Assembly: GCA_964019425.1 (NCBI GenBank)
Contig: OZ025846.1
Coordinates: forward strand, 657,883 to 721,882
From: Flectonema sp. DT1601
Lineage: Eukaryota > Euglenozoa > Diplonemea > Diplonemida > Diplonemidae
Length of the DNA stretch: 64,000 nt
Direction of reading: 5' to 3'
A program made the position numbers and the translations under genes. Shown here piece by piece: positions 43,752 through 54,013 of the stretch (position 1 is the first letter of the stretch; each line of letters opens with the position of its first letter). Under the pieces are notes generated by a model, which saw only the letters and a program-made list of their open reading frames with translations, was not told the DNA's origin and made no database searches.

Positions 43752-46695
43752 ATGGCATCTTCGTCAGAGCCAGAGTTAAGTTTCGAACAGCAAGAAGTAC
43801 GAAAAGTGTCAGCAAAGATTGAAGCAATCGAAGCGAAGATTGAAGCAATCGAAGGGATTGCGATAGTAGAAAGTGAACAGAAAGACCTCAACCCAACACA
43901 AAAACGTATTAAAGTTGTGGTAGACTTGAATGGTGGCCTCAGCAAGTACTTAGAAGAACTGAAGGTAGAGAAGAACAAACTTTTTGATTTGTTGAAGAGT
44001 TCTACTGAGGTATACCTTTTACTTTTTGTTTGTAACGCATTTCGGGGGAAACCTGTCTGAACGGGTCCAACCTTTTTTTGTATTGGTCACAGTACAGCCC
44101 TTCGGACTTCTTTTAAAAAAAGAGCCAACGGGGGGGGGATCGGAAAGGTGATTGGACAAAGTGAACCGCCATTGCCTGCCCGTTAAAAATACACACCTTC
44201 ACCACCCAAAGGGTGAACAGAATAAAAGAAAACACCACCAAAGATAACGAGCTCTTCAGTATCCTTTCCGTATTTCTTTTGAAGGGTAACCATGTTGAAC
44301 ATCGAAGCTTTCGGTAAGTAGTCGAAAACCTTTTGATGTCTCGTAGACTCAATACAACTCTCAGAGACATCCTTTGTGATCATGCGACGGAGAGTAGGTT
44401 TCTTCCAAAAACAGATTTGAAATCGGCTAAAGAATGCCCTTGCTAAAACTTTGTTGACAAGAATAAACGAACAGACTCTCACGTTCTAATTCACGCTTCA
44501 AAGCTGCTGACAACAAAGAGATTCAAAAACCTACTTCTCCAAAGGTGGCCGTTATCGCCTACATGATAACAGCGATGAGATCCTCAAAGAAGTAGAATCA
44601 GCAGTTGATGATTTCATCTCATTGCATTATGATCACAGCAAGTTTACTAATCTTGCGATGTTTCTAAAAACAACCCTGAGAGGTTACATCAGTAATATGC
44701 CACCATTACAAAACAATAATGAACTGCAAACGGTACAAAAAGAGATTACTAAAATCAAAGAACACATGGGTTTTCTCCAGATTGACAAGACAACACACGA
44801 CCTAGCTCTGTGTTGTAGACATTTGTACCAACAAACCCTCAACAACCAAATCAACGGTTGTAATGTCTACAAAGAATACAACATTGAAGAGACCAAGGAG
44901 GAAATGATTAGGTTAGAAAAACTTAACAAAAAACACGGCTTCAGACACACAAACAACTTACCATATCTTTATGGTAGTCCGAAGTTTCACAAGAAACCGA
45001 TGAAGTTTCGTTTCATAGCTGGTTCTTCCTCAAAAACAAACTTCGATATTCAAAAGGAAGGTGACAACTGTTTGTTTAGAGGCAAACCTCTCACTGCAAC
45101 CACAGAGATGTCAAAAGAACTGTCAGGCATCTTAAAAACGCTATTGTTTAGAATTAAAACGATAGAAAAAGAAGAAGAAAGGAAAACCGGAATACAGAAA
45201 TATTTCATAGTTGACAATGTTGATGAGGTAGCGAAGTATATTAAAGCTAACTACACTTGTCTCAGCTATAGAAATGTTAAGTCCTTTGACTTTAGTGACA
45301 TGTACACTAATTTACCGCACAAGGAAATACTTGAGGAAATTAGTACTATCCTGAATCAGTACATGTCCAATGATGAGACCCTAACCCGAAACGAACTCAA
45401 CACTCCAGGGAACGGTTTCGCATTTTCAAATAACGAAGATGCAAAAGACAGATGAACCGCAACCCATGGAGTCACCGAGGATCAAACACCTAGCGCCTCG
45501 TACACCAGAAAAATAGGTGACGAAAACATTTGAAAATCCTAAGAGTATTCTTAAAACTCAAGGTGCACCTCCAGAGCTAAGTCAGTTGCCATCAACACCA
45601 TGAATACAGATTACAAGATTCCGACTCCTACTCTGGAACCTGTACTGCCACCACCAACTGCAATCAAAGGTTGGAATATACGACAAACTGATGAGATTAT
45701 GAAATCACTCAGAGATAGTCAGAGTCCAACTAGAGGCAATTCAACTACACTTCCACCACCAAAACTCCATAAGCCTTAACAACGAAGACTAAGGAGAACT
45801 ATTCCGAAGGTGGATGAAAATGAAGCAACCTCAGATGTGGTATACCAAGACCCAGCTTCAACAAGAAGTGAATCGAAACGTCTACGGACTACAGGGCATA
45901 GGACGCTCAACCTGTTAGAACGTGGCTCCCGAATTACCAGATTCGACAACGTCTTCTGGTCAGTAAGACATAAAATATAGTTTTCTCTTTTTATGTTTTC
46001 TTTTTTCTAAACGTAATTTTCTTTGATTAACAACTACAAATATTTACCAGTCAAGTACTTGATACTAATTTGTTTTTAATACCTAAAGTTGTTACTGTTT
46101 TTACATTGTCAAAGTTTCACGGGGTGCCCTGTAACACAACAACCTGAAAAGCAACTCATTTAAACACTAACAGGCGGCAGCCGCACCATTTGAGAACTTC
46201 TTCGATCCAGAGTTTACACGATACGGATCAACAAAAAAGCTCAGTTCATCAGGGGGAAAGCCATCAGACCTGAAGTTAGCTGTGAGTTTAACCCTTGGTA
46301 AAAAATGTATGGTGTGTGGCAGAAATGGCGGTACAGTTGCACATATCTTCAGAAATCCAGACTTTTGTGACGAAGCTAATGTGCGGTGGGTTGATGACAC
46401 CTTTTCCAACTTTCTGATACTGTGTGGGACACGTGACTCAGCTGAAGACACTTGTCATAAACGATTTGATCGAAATGAGATGGGCTTTTTGCATTGTAGA
46501 GATGCTGAATGGAAAGTAATTGGCGGTGGACCCACCCGTCATGGAAATCTTGTTGAACTTACGTCACGTCCTCACAGATGTGCTTTACACTCTCACCTGG
46601 CACGATGCCGCCGCTTACGGTCGCTTGATATCCCAAATACACAGAAAATCCAAGATATTGAAGACTGGATCAATAAAATCTCCCTGGTCCTTTGA
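43752..46695 (+). CDS. coiled-coil / HNH-nuclease-like protein (2 exons, large intron)
   Basis: Proposed exons 43752-44009 and 46174-46695, both phase 0, give 259 residues. CCCACAG (43717) precedes the ATG. Exon 1 encodes an acidic coiled coil (SAKIEAIEAKIEAIEG, then YLEELKVEKNKLFDLL) and ends at a GTATAC donor. Exon 2 opens after ACTAACAG and encodes an HNH-type zinc fold: KKCMVCGRNG, VAHIFRN, then LCGTR and CHKRFD. Such folds cut or bind nucleic acid. The 2.16-kb intron would hold a reverse transcriptase remnant, far larger than the 56-258 bases of other introns. The two exons could instead be separate fragments. Each part is fairly clear; the link between them is inference. Confidence 0.4.
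44500..45460 (+). mobile_element. Penelope-like reverse transcriptase remnant (partial)
   Basis: The + strand encodes the fingers and early palm of a reverse transcriptase: YLYGSPKFHKKPMKFRFIAG is the family's PKxHK block, and SFDFSDMYTNLPH is the first catalytic Asp block. Spacing and wording fit Penelope-like elements better than LINEs or LTR elements. The later palm, the thumb and any GIY-YIG nuclease are not found downstream, so this is a partial copy. It lies within the proposed HNH-gene intron. The AT-rich codon use matches the host region, suggesting it is not very recent. Confidence 0.6.
45885..45965 (-). repeat. duplicate of the MULE-like tail segment
   Basis: About 60 bases related to 47440-47505: GACGCTCAACCTGT, ACGTGGC, CCCGAAT and ATTCGACA are shared in order and orientation. 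It is probably a second remnant of the same element. Confidence 0.4.
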
Positions 46696-47229
46696 TCTAT
46701 CCGAGTTAGGTTTTATGTGTCAGGTGTATGACTCTAACAACATTAATAAGATACCGAAAAGGTGTTTTATTAAAGATGGCTCCAAAATCATGGAAAAAAC
46801 CATAGACTTTGAGCACAAGACCAATGGAAACAAGGCATGCTTTAACGCCTCTCAAAAGATCAAACATTATCAGATTGATCCAAAAAAGAACAAGGACCCC
46901 TTTAAGAAAGCTCAAGTTAACCCGAGTATTTCATGGAAGGATACATTTTTCAAGAATGGGAATAAAAAGGTTACGATGGATAATTCGAATATTTCAAAGA
47001 ATGTCACCAATAAACCCAACGAAGATAAAGTCAACTTGAAAAAGAAACATGTGACTAAACCTAAGAGTAAAACAGCTTTGCGCACTGGTCTTCAAGGTAC
47101 TCCAAGAAAAGGACCCTACAGAAATACCTCTTCCGAAGAGGAGGACCTCTCTATGCCGCTACACTTGAAAATGTCAACCGTAACCTGGAACTACCTGTTA
47201 GTGTTTTTAGAACAGCTGCAGGTACCAAC

Positions 47230-47600
47230 CTACGACGAAACTGATGATGAACTTGAATCACACTTCTTTCTCTTTCCGGATATCCGGTTTCTCCTAGTCG
47301 ATGTATCGACAGCCTTCTTGGGGGCCGACCTCTTTGCTGACTTCTTCGGGGTCGACTTCTCGTTTAGGGGGTTTTTGCACGTAGTCTTATTGTGGCCCAC
47401 CTTATCACAACGACTACACACGTTCTTTCCCTCCCCTTTATGGGCATGGGGCGCTCAACCTGTAGTACGTGGCCCCCGAATCCCCATATTCGACAGCACA
47501 TATGGGATTTTTTATCGATACCAACTGTTGATTTCTTGTATTGCAACCAGGTTTGGCCGAACCCTATTCTCGTTTTTGCCAGTTTCAAGTTGCTTTCCAT
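47230..47600 (-). mobile_element. MULE-like transposase C-terminal remnant
   Basis: On the - strand, CSRCDKVGHNKTTCKNP is a CCHC zinc knuckle of the form that ends many Mutator-like (MULE) transposases, followed by a basic Ser-rich tail. Upstream - strand sequence continues in another frame with Cys- and Gly-rich residues, so the reading frame is disrupted. No DDE catalytic part is seen. A retroelement gag knuckle is the alternative; the GHNKxTC wording favours MULE. Confidence 0.35.
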
Positions 47601-47767
47601 TTAATATTAGTATCAAGTTACCTCCCCTTTAGAAGAAATCCTCTATGAGACTGTAGAAACCTGTATGACAAAATTGATTGTTCAAAACCAATACACCACA
47701 GAAAACACACAACGAAAACGAACGCGAGGATGGTACTAAAAGACCGAAGCTTCAACAAGTTGACAAA

Positions 47768-49204
47768 ATGCAAAACCTCTTGAATGCAATGAAAGACTCA
47801 TCAACAGAAGCTGGATTAACGAGACTAAAGTTCGACGATGATTTCGACATGTGGAAGGAAGCAAAACTTATACTGGAACGTAAATGTTACATTACTGCTT
47901 TGGATACGATTGCAGATAAATTTCTAAACCGTGATAAAAATACTGAACCAGTGCACACAATCACCGGAACTCCAGGCATCGGCAAAACAACTTTCCGTTT
48001 CTGGATACTGTTGCTGTGGGTGCAGAATAGTAATAAATTCTTGATGGGATTTTCAACCATTCTCTTTTCTAATGGTGATAAACAAGTCTACACCATCACA
48101 AGAAAAGATGACTCATTCAGTGTCAGTTGTGCTGATTACGATCAGTATGTGTTCGAGGGATAATCAAGAAGCAGATTCGGTGTGCTTGAAATGCCAAAGG
48201 AGTTGCCCATTGCTGACAAACAACTTTTTGGGATGGAAGTACTCATTCTTACTGGTTCACCCTCACGATTCAAGCAGGGGTGCGAAATCTTGAAGGATAA
48301 TACAAAACTTGGTTCTGTTTGCTTACCTCTTTGGACATGGGACGAAATAAACTGCCTACCTATTCAAAACTTTTCACTGGAGGCAACCGATGAAACTGAG
48401 AAACGGAAAGAGTTAAACTACAAGTTTAAGCAGTTTGGCGGAGTACTCCAATTTCTAGTGAAACCATTTAAGGAGGCTGAAGGATTAGTGACTGAAGCTC
48501 TGGAGAACGTGACAATTGACTTCATTCAGAATGTGTTAACTGGCACACCCCCGCAAGGGAGTAACATATCTATTCATCGACTGGTTGCACTTGATGGAAA
48601 ATATGATTATAAAGTCAAAGGGTTCATTAGCGAATGTGTCTTTGACAAATGCGTGCAATATGTTGCAAACCAGCAACGTCTAACAGTGGCAACCTATATC
48701 AAGGGTCTCTCTGAGGGGGCTAAGAGATGCTTCTTTAAGGCAATGTTCTACCGTGATTTTAAAGAAGAATCTGGGATGGTAATTAAGTATGAAGTTGGCA
48801 ATCAGGTAAAAGAACTCACGATCTTGACAGATTCTAGTTACACCTCTGATAATCTGCTTGATAGTGATATCCTGTACAGACCAACAAAAGCATACTTTCA
48901 CGGGCTGGACTTCTTCTGCATTAAGAAAGCAGAAACACCTGAAAAATATAATCTATTCATGCTGCAGACAACTGTATCCGACAATGGACACAATTCCCTA
49001 AACCTCAATCATCCGGACATTAAAAACCTTCTGAAAGATGTAAAAGCTAAATTCTCCATAAAGAGCTGTATTGTGATATATGTTCTCCCCTACAAGAAAA
49101 GAAGTTTCACAATTCCTGACTTGGATAATCCCAATAGGAGTGACTGCGTTTACAAGGGGTGGACTGAACCAAGTGTAAATAGATTTGAACAGAAAAAACA
49201 GTAA
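47768..49204 (+). pseudogene. RHS/CRN-like P-loop NTPase fossil
   Basis: A + strand gene of about 1.4 kb. N-terminal part: a helical lead, then Walker A TGTPGIGKTTF in the context seen in retrotransposon-hot-spot (RHS) proteins and Crinkler-like proteins. Middle: LFGMEVLILTGSPSRF, then FGGV as in the family's FGGVPR block. C-terminal part: a nuclease-fold-like end with LDFFCIKK and LQTTVS, as in the restriction-endonuclease-type tails of CRN/RHS proteins. A CCACAG acceptor-like site lies upstream near 47700. It appears interrupted, with about one break, so I treat it as a fossil. In trypanosomes RHS genes are frequent targets of retroelement insertion; here retroelement pieces lie on both sides. 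Confidence 0.55.
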
Positions 49205-49430
49205 TAGTAGTAGTGACATTTGAGATTGAAAACAGTAAGATTGCGATGAATGATTACTTAAAAAAGAAGCAGAAACTGCGTGTTCGAAATAATAAAAAAA
49301 GGTGAATGACCAAAAGAAAAGCTTTTCAGGTTTACTGCGACTAACAGAAACCATTTTATTCATTCCACCAAAGAAGTTGAGCTGTAGTTGTCGAAGTCTC
49401 TTATGTGGCTCTGAACGTTTCTGTTGTAAC

Positions 49431-49556
49431 ATTTTGAGATGGAAATATGTGTAGTATGTTTTGGTCATTGTTGGGTCTCAAAGGATTATGGAACGTCGTT
49501 CTTTAGCAAACCAAGTATCTACCCAGTACGAACCTTCTCCTGTTTTTAAAATTTGA
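49431..49556 (+). repeat. array-associated repeat module, copy 2
   Basis: Second copy of the module at 42863-42964, somewhat longer at its right end, leading to a short CCCGCAAACCTGC stretch at 49557. Confidence 0.55.
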
Positions 49557-49570
49557 CCCGCAAACCTGCA

Positions 49571-50110
49571 CTAGAGATACCCGTTCAGGCTCGCTTCGCT
49601 CACGCAAAGTTATTTATTTTTTGTTTTTATGAATTAAACTTGTTTTTCCTTTGCCTAAGCTAGCAAAAATGAAAACGATGGTTAGGTTAAAGTGGGTATG
49701 GGGCTTATTTCAAGTTAACCATTTTTATCTTTCTGAACAACCTTATTTTTCAACCAAGTCACCTCTGTTTTTATTCCTTGTATCAGGCTTTTTAGCCTTT
49801 TATCTTTCCCCAAACAAAAAACTGCCTTCAGCGGGTATTGCAAAAGTTATTTATTTTTTGTTTTTCTGAATTAAACTTGTTTTTCCTTTTCTTAAGTATG
49901 CAAAAATGAAACGGCTAACCATGCAAACAAGGTTATAGGTATGAGCTTATTTCAAGTTACCCATTTTTATGTTTCTGAATCAACCTTATTTTACAACTAA
50001 GTCACCTCTATTTTTATTCCCTGTATAGGCTTTTTGGCCTTTCCTTTTTTTGGATGTCCAAACAAAAAACACGCCCGCAAACCCGCAAACCCGCACTAGA
50101 GATACCTAGA
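49571..50110 (+). repeat. tandem duplication of an AT-rich unit between array remnants
   Basis: Two units, about 49606-49838 and 49843-50065, share AAAGTTATTTATTTTTTG, GAATTAAACTTG, TTATTTCAAGTTA, AAGTCACCTCT and GGCTTTTT.GCCTTT in order. The block is framed on both sides by CCCGCAAACC/CCGC followed by CACTAGAGATACC and TTCAGG (49570 and 50094). The frame suggests the whole piece was duplicated or inserted at a repeat unit. Confidence 0.55.
50074..50094 (+). repeat. CAAACCCG array, block 2 (short)
   Basis: About two and a half units, followed by CACTAGAGATACC. Confidence 0.8.
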
Positions 50111-50999
50111 ATTCATTCAGGTAATTTTCCACCAAGCTTAGCACCGGAAAGAAATAATCAAAGGAATCAGACAGAAAAGTGTATGATTCCGAAGTTGGAA
50201 AAATGAACAAAACAGCAGACATTTTTATATATTCTTTAAGTTGGAAAATTTTTATATCAATCAAAATTTTATTTCCTTACCAAAAAACACTGTTTTTCCC
50301 CCCACTGTATGTTTGGTGAAACTATAAGATTTTCTCTCGATTTTTTTTAGATTTTATTTATTTCTTTCCGATCTATTAAAATACGCAATTCCCGGTCTCG
50401 TACACTGGTAACTTGTGTGCTGTTTCACATTTTTCGACGATTCACCCGATTTTTTAAAATTCAGGATGTAATTGTCCTTCCATGCTTTGCACCTGTCGAA
50501 ATAATAAAACTTAAAAACTACACACCAATAACAAGCGATTACACTAGAACACGCGATTGCAAGAACACCCTGGTTCAAGGTGGCTCGCTGCAGTTTTTTT
50601 TTTTTTTTTTTTCTATTCTCACACCTGGCCTTTGATTCACTGCCAAGTAGTGATTCTCGCAACAGATATAAGTAGATAAAAACGTTTTCAATTAACTACA
50701 AAAAAAGGTCACTTTTTTCGTAGTAGTAGCAGTTTTCGGTAAGCAGCCTTGGCTGACAGGTAAAAACAAAAAAAAATATAGCAAACGGAAAGAAACCATT
50801 CAGATAAGCCTTTTTATATATTTTGTTGATTTCGCAGCTAGTTTTACTGGCGGGGGCACAGGGAAATAGATAACATTTTGACAATAATAAATAAACGGGC
50901 TCTTAATCTGAATAGTTTCTTCTCCGACTTCGTCGGTGCAAAAAAAAAAAAAAACGTCCTGCAGTCTGTGGATACGTTGAACGAAATGGGAAAAAAAAA
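50111..50999. other. AT-rich spacer
   Basis: No gene seen. T and A runs near 50597-50612 and 50941-50954. The part right of about 50900 may still belong to the rRNA piece that follows. Confidence 0.4.
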
Positions 51000-51762
51000 G
51001 CTTCTCTGCATTCAGGTTGCGGAATGTTCACGCATTCCCTTTCGGCAAACCCGCACAGAAACACAAGTGCTCCCATGACGGCTTTGAGGCGAGCAATTAC
51101 ACCTTGCCTTAGGACCGACTGACCCGTGTCCAACTGCTGTTGACACGGAAAACCTTCTCCACTTCGGCCTTCAATGTTCTCCATTGAATATTCGCTACTA
51201 CAACCAAGATCTGCACTCATCCACGCTCCAGAAAGGCTCACGCCAATTCCTTCGCGGCATGGATCACGCACTCCTACTCAAGGCCGGCTTTTGAATACCG
51301 GACCTCGGCCGACTATGGGTGGATCGCTTGAGCATCATCCATTTTCGGGACCGGTTCATTCGGCAGGTGAGTTGTTACACACTCATTATCGGATGCCGAC
51401 TTCCATGGCCACCGTCCTGCTGTCTAGATGAACCGATACCCTTTGTGGGATCTGATGAGCGACCACTCGGACACCTTAAGTCAGCTCTCGGTTCATCCCG
51501 CGTCGCCAGTCCTGCTTACCAGAAGTGGCCCACTTGGAACCAGGATTCTTCGTCGGGGTTCAATTGAGCAACCCCGCGTTCACGCCCATTTAAAGTTTGA
51601 GAATAGGTCGAGGAAACGATATCCCCAATGCCTCCAATCATTCGCTTTACCTGGCGTAACTCCTTTTATGGTTCCAGCTATCCTGAGGGAAACTTCGGAG
51701 TGAACCAGCTACTAGATGGTTCGATGGGTCTTTCGCCCCTATACCCAGCGCGAATCAAGTTG
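51000..51762 (-). rRNA. partial nuclear LSU (28S-type) rRNA, - strand
   Basis: Reverse complement contains, in LSU order, GGGTATAGGGGCGAAAGAC, CATCTAGTAGCTGGTTCACT, CCGAAGTTTCCCTCAGGATA, TCAAACTTTAAATGGGCGT, CTTCTGGTAAGCAGGACTGG, GTGTAACAACTCACCTGCCG, GTGCAGATCTTGGTTGTAGT and AGCAGTTGGACACGGGTCAG. This is the middle of LSU rRNA, about 700-760 bases. The 5' side stops near 51762, with no rRNA match beyond; the 3' side fades into A/T runs below 51000. It is a fragment, not a complete gene, and lies opposite to every protein gene in the window. Either a displaced rDNA piece or a functional split-LSU module is possible; the A/T runs favour a displaced piece. Confidence 0.85.
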
Positions 51763-51787
51763 GAATTGGTATTGTGGCTTATTGTCA

Positions 51788-52655
51788 ATGGTGGGTAATA
51801 TGGGGAGGGTAACCTTGTCAAATTCGACAAGTCTTTTAAGGGGTGTGTATCGACACACGGGGCCGGACGAAACATTCGACTTTCCACATGCGGGCTTTGA
51901 ATATGCCCATGTGATAAGCAAGGATGTGTATTGGGATGAGTGGTCCAAAAGGTTAGTTCTAGAAAATGAACAAAAGATGTTAGGCATGTGCCAAAAGGTA
52001 ACTAATTTGGAATCGCAGGTGGCGTCATTGTTATCGCCACAGATGCATGGTGCGCAACCCCAGCCACAGATGCATGGTGTGCAACCCCAGCCACAGATGC
52101 ATGGTGTGCAACCCCAGCCACAGATGCATGGTGCGCAACCCCAGCCACAGATGCATGGTGCGCAACCCCAGCCACAAATTCAACAAGAGAGTGGTATGAT
52201 GCAACAAATGATGGCACTATTATCGCAAAATCAATTATGTCAGATGCAGTTGCAGCATTCATCGGAATTATTAAAAAAGAAGTCAGCAGATGTGTGTCAA
52301 TTGTCACCAGAGAACATCGAATGTCTGGATTTTGATCTAGCGACGGATGCGACTAACGTGTTACAATGGCGCGATATTTTGGCGCAGGGTGGATCAGAAA
52401 GGTTGCTGGATAAACTAGAAAACAAATACTGGTCAGTGCACAGGGGTAAATTGGCCACGAGGGAGTTAAGGGAGTTGAAGGCAGCCTTTGAAATTGTAAG
52501 AGATAATGTGAGGGTGGCAAGTACTAGATCAGCGGACTGGATTACTTCCAAACCATTGGTTCGGAGTATGAATAAATCATTGGAGTCGCTGATTATGAAA
52601 TGGGAGTACACGACGAAAAGGATTAGCTCTGACGATATTGAACGAAGGGTCAAAT
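51788..52655 (+). CDS. unidentified coiled-coil reading frame with 9-residue repeats, cut off on the right
   Basis: Open from an ATG at 51788 just beyond the rRNA edge. An N-terminal part (FDFPHAGFEYAHVISKD), a short coiled coil, five copies of a 9-residue unit (QMHGxQPQP), a Met/Gln-rich stretch and a helical C-terminal part with WRDILAQGGSERLL follow. There is no recognisable domain. Layout (coiled coil plus Q-rich part and helices) recalls first ORFs of retroelements, but this is only resemblance. The frame appears to be replaced by LINE sequence near 52660. Confidence 0.4.
52040..52174 (+). repeat. 27-bp minisatellite, 5 copies
   Basis: Five head-to-tail copies of a 27-base unit starting CAGATGCATGGTG, nearly identical (one C/T difference in the middle copies). 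In frame they encode QMHGxQPQP with Ala or Val at x. Confidence 0.85.
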
Positions 52656-52659
52656 CAAA

Positions 52660-53606
52660 GGTATTATTCCTCCATGCGCGTCCAAATCAGAGTTGGAGAA
52701 GGCCTGACGCCCACTATCCCTTTTGAAGTTGGTGTCTTTCAAGGCTGCGTTTCCTCCCCAACCCTTTTTAATTTGGTATTCCAACTACTGCTCTTTTCCT
52801 TAGCAGTTCATCAACAGGAAGCCTACGAGTTTAACAATAAATCCCTCCAACTATTAGTTGCAGCTTTTGCTGATGATTTACAACTTACCACGTCATCAAA
52901 GGCGGGGGCAAAATTGCTAATCAAGTCGCTCGAACAGTTTCTTTCCTGGTCTCGTGGTATGAAAGCGAAACCCCAGAAATGCATTGCCCACAGCTTTGTA
53001 CAAGGGAAACCAGCTAACCCGGACCTGAAGATTAACAATGTTCCGATTACGAATCTCCAGGAAGCTGGAGAGTTCAAATACCTCGGGCGTTGGTTTGAGC
53101 CGAACGCCAAAGAACAGAAATTGCGAGAGCGCCTGACCACTTTTACCAGGAATTTTTTAAAAAAAGTCGACGCCATGCCACTATATGGGTCTCAGAAGGC
53201 TTGGTCTGTCCAACACTTGTTATTGTCAAGGTTAACATGGGGTTTAATGATCCATGACTTATCTCTCCCTTTTGCCAAAAAAATGGACAAAATTATTAAA
53301 CCTTTTTTGAAGAAATGGTGGGGATTTGTCCGCTCTGCGAACACAGTCATCCTTTTTACCGGTTCAAAGAACACTGTTGGTCTCAGACACAAAAGAGTTG
53401 AGACGCTATATAAACAAGCGCAATCAATTAAACTAGACATCCTCAGATCCTCACAGGACTCTGACATGCACGGTGTCTACAATGTTATTATGGAGAAATC
53501 GTCCAACTGGTCGAAAAAGTTTTCAGCTTCTGCTGAGTGGGAGCGCCTTATTAAGTTTTTTTCTTACCGTTCTCTTGCGAAGCAATCAGCTGGTCTTGGT
53601 CACGTA
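52660..53606 (+). mobile_element. LINE (non-LTR) reverse transcriptase, 5'-truncated
   Basis: Encodes the palm and thumb of a non-LTR reverse transcriptase: GVFQGCVSSPTLFNLVFQ (palm), then AAFADDLQL with the two catalytic Asp, then GEFKYLGRWF of the thumb region. About 310 residues remain. The N-terminal half, including any endonuclease, is absent, as expected of a 5'-truncated insertion. The frame has no stop before the CAAACCCG block at 53604, so the element either ends in the array or is cut by it. The clade cannot be named from this part. Confidence 0.75.
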
Positions 53607-53829
53607 AACCCGCAAACCCGCAAACCCGCAAACCCGCAAACCCGCAAACCCGCAAACCCGCAAACCCGCAAACCCGCAAACCCGCAAACCCACCCGCAAA
53701 CCTGCAAACCCGCAAACCCGCAAACCCGCAAACCCGCAAACCCGCAAACCCGCAAACCCGCAAACCCGCAAACCCGCAAACCCGCAAACCCGCAAACCCG
53801 CAAACCCGCAAACCCGCAAACCCGCAAAC
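53604..53829 (+). repeat. CAAACCCG array, block 3 (about 28 units)
   Basis: Tandem 8-base units with two irregular units near 53690-53705. Left border: LINE sequence. Right border: the tyrosine-recombinase retroelement. Confidence 0.95.
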
Positions 53830-54013
53830 CAACACTCAGACTGGGAACTGCACAAAAGGCAAGTGAAGTACGATATACTCTTATAATATTTTCCTTTTCA
53901 TTGATCAACATTAAATGTTGTTTAAGTATCATTTTTGTTCTCTTATCATTATTTCATTGTACTCATTTATTCAGGCTAGGAAGGGTCTTAACGCAAAGCG
54001 TTTTTAAGAAAAT

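Noticed and set aside
46700-47632. Lys-rich + strand frame after the HNH exon
   Set aside because: Its right half is antisense to the zinc-knuckle remnant, and the left half has no recognisable domain or start context.
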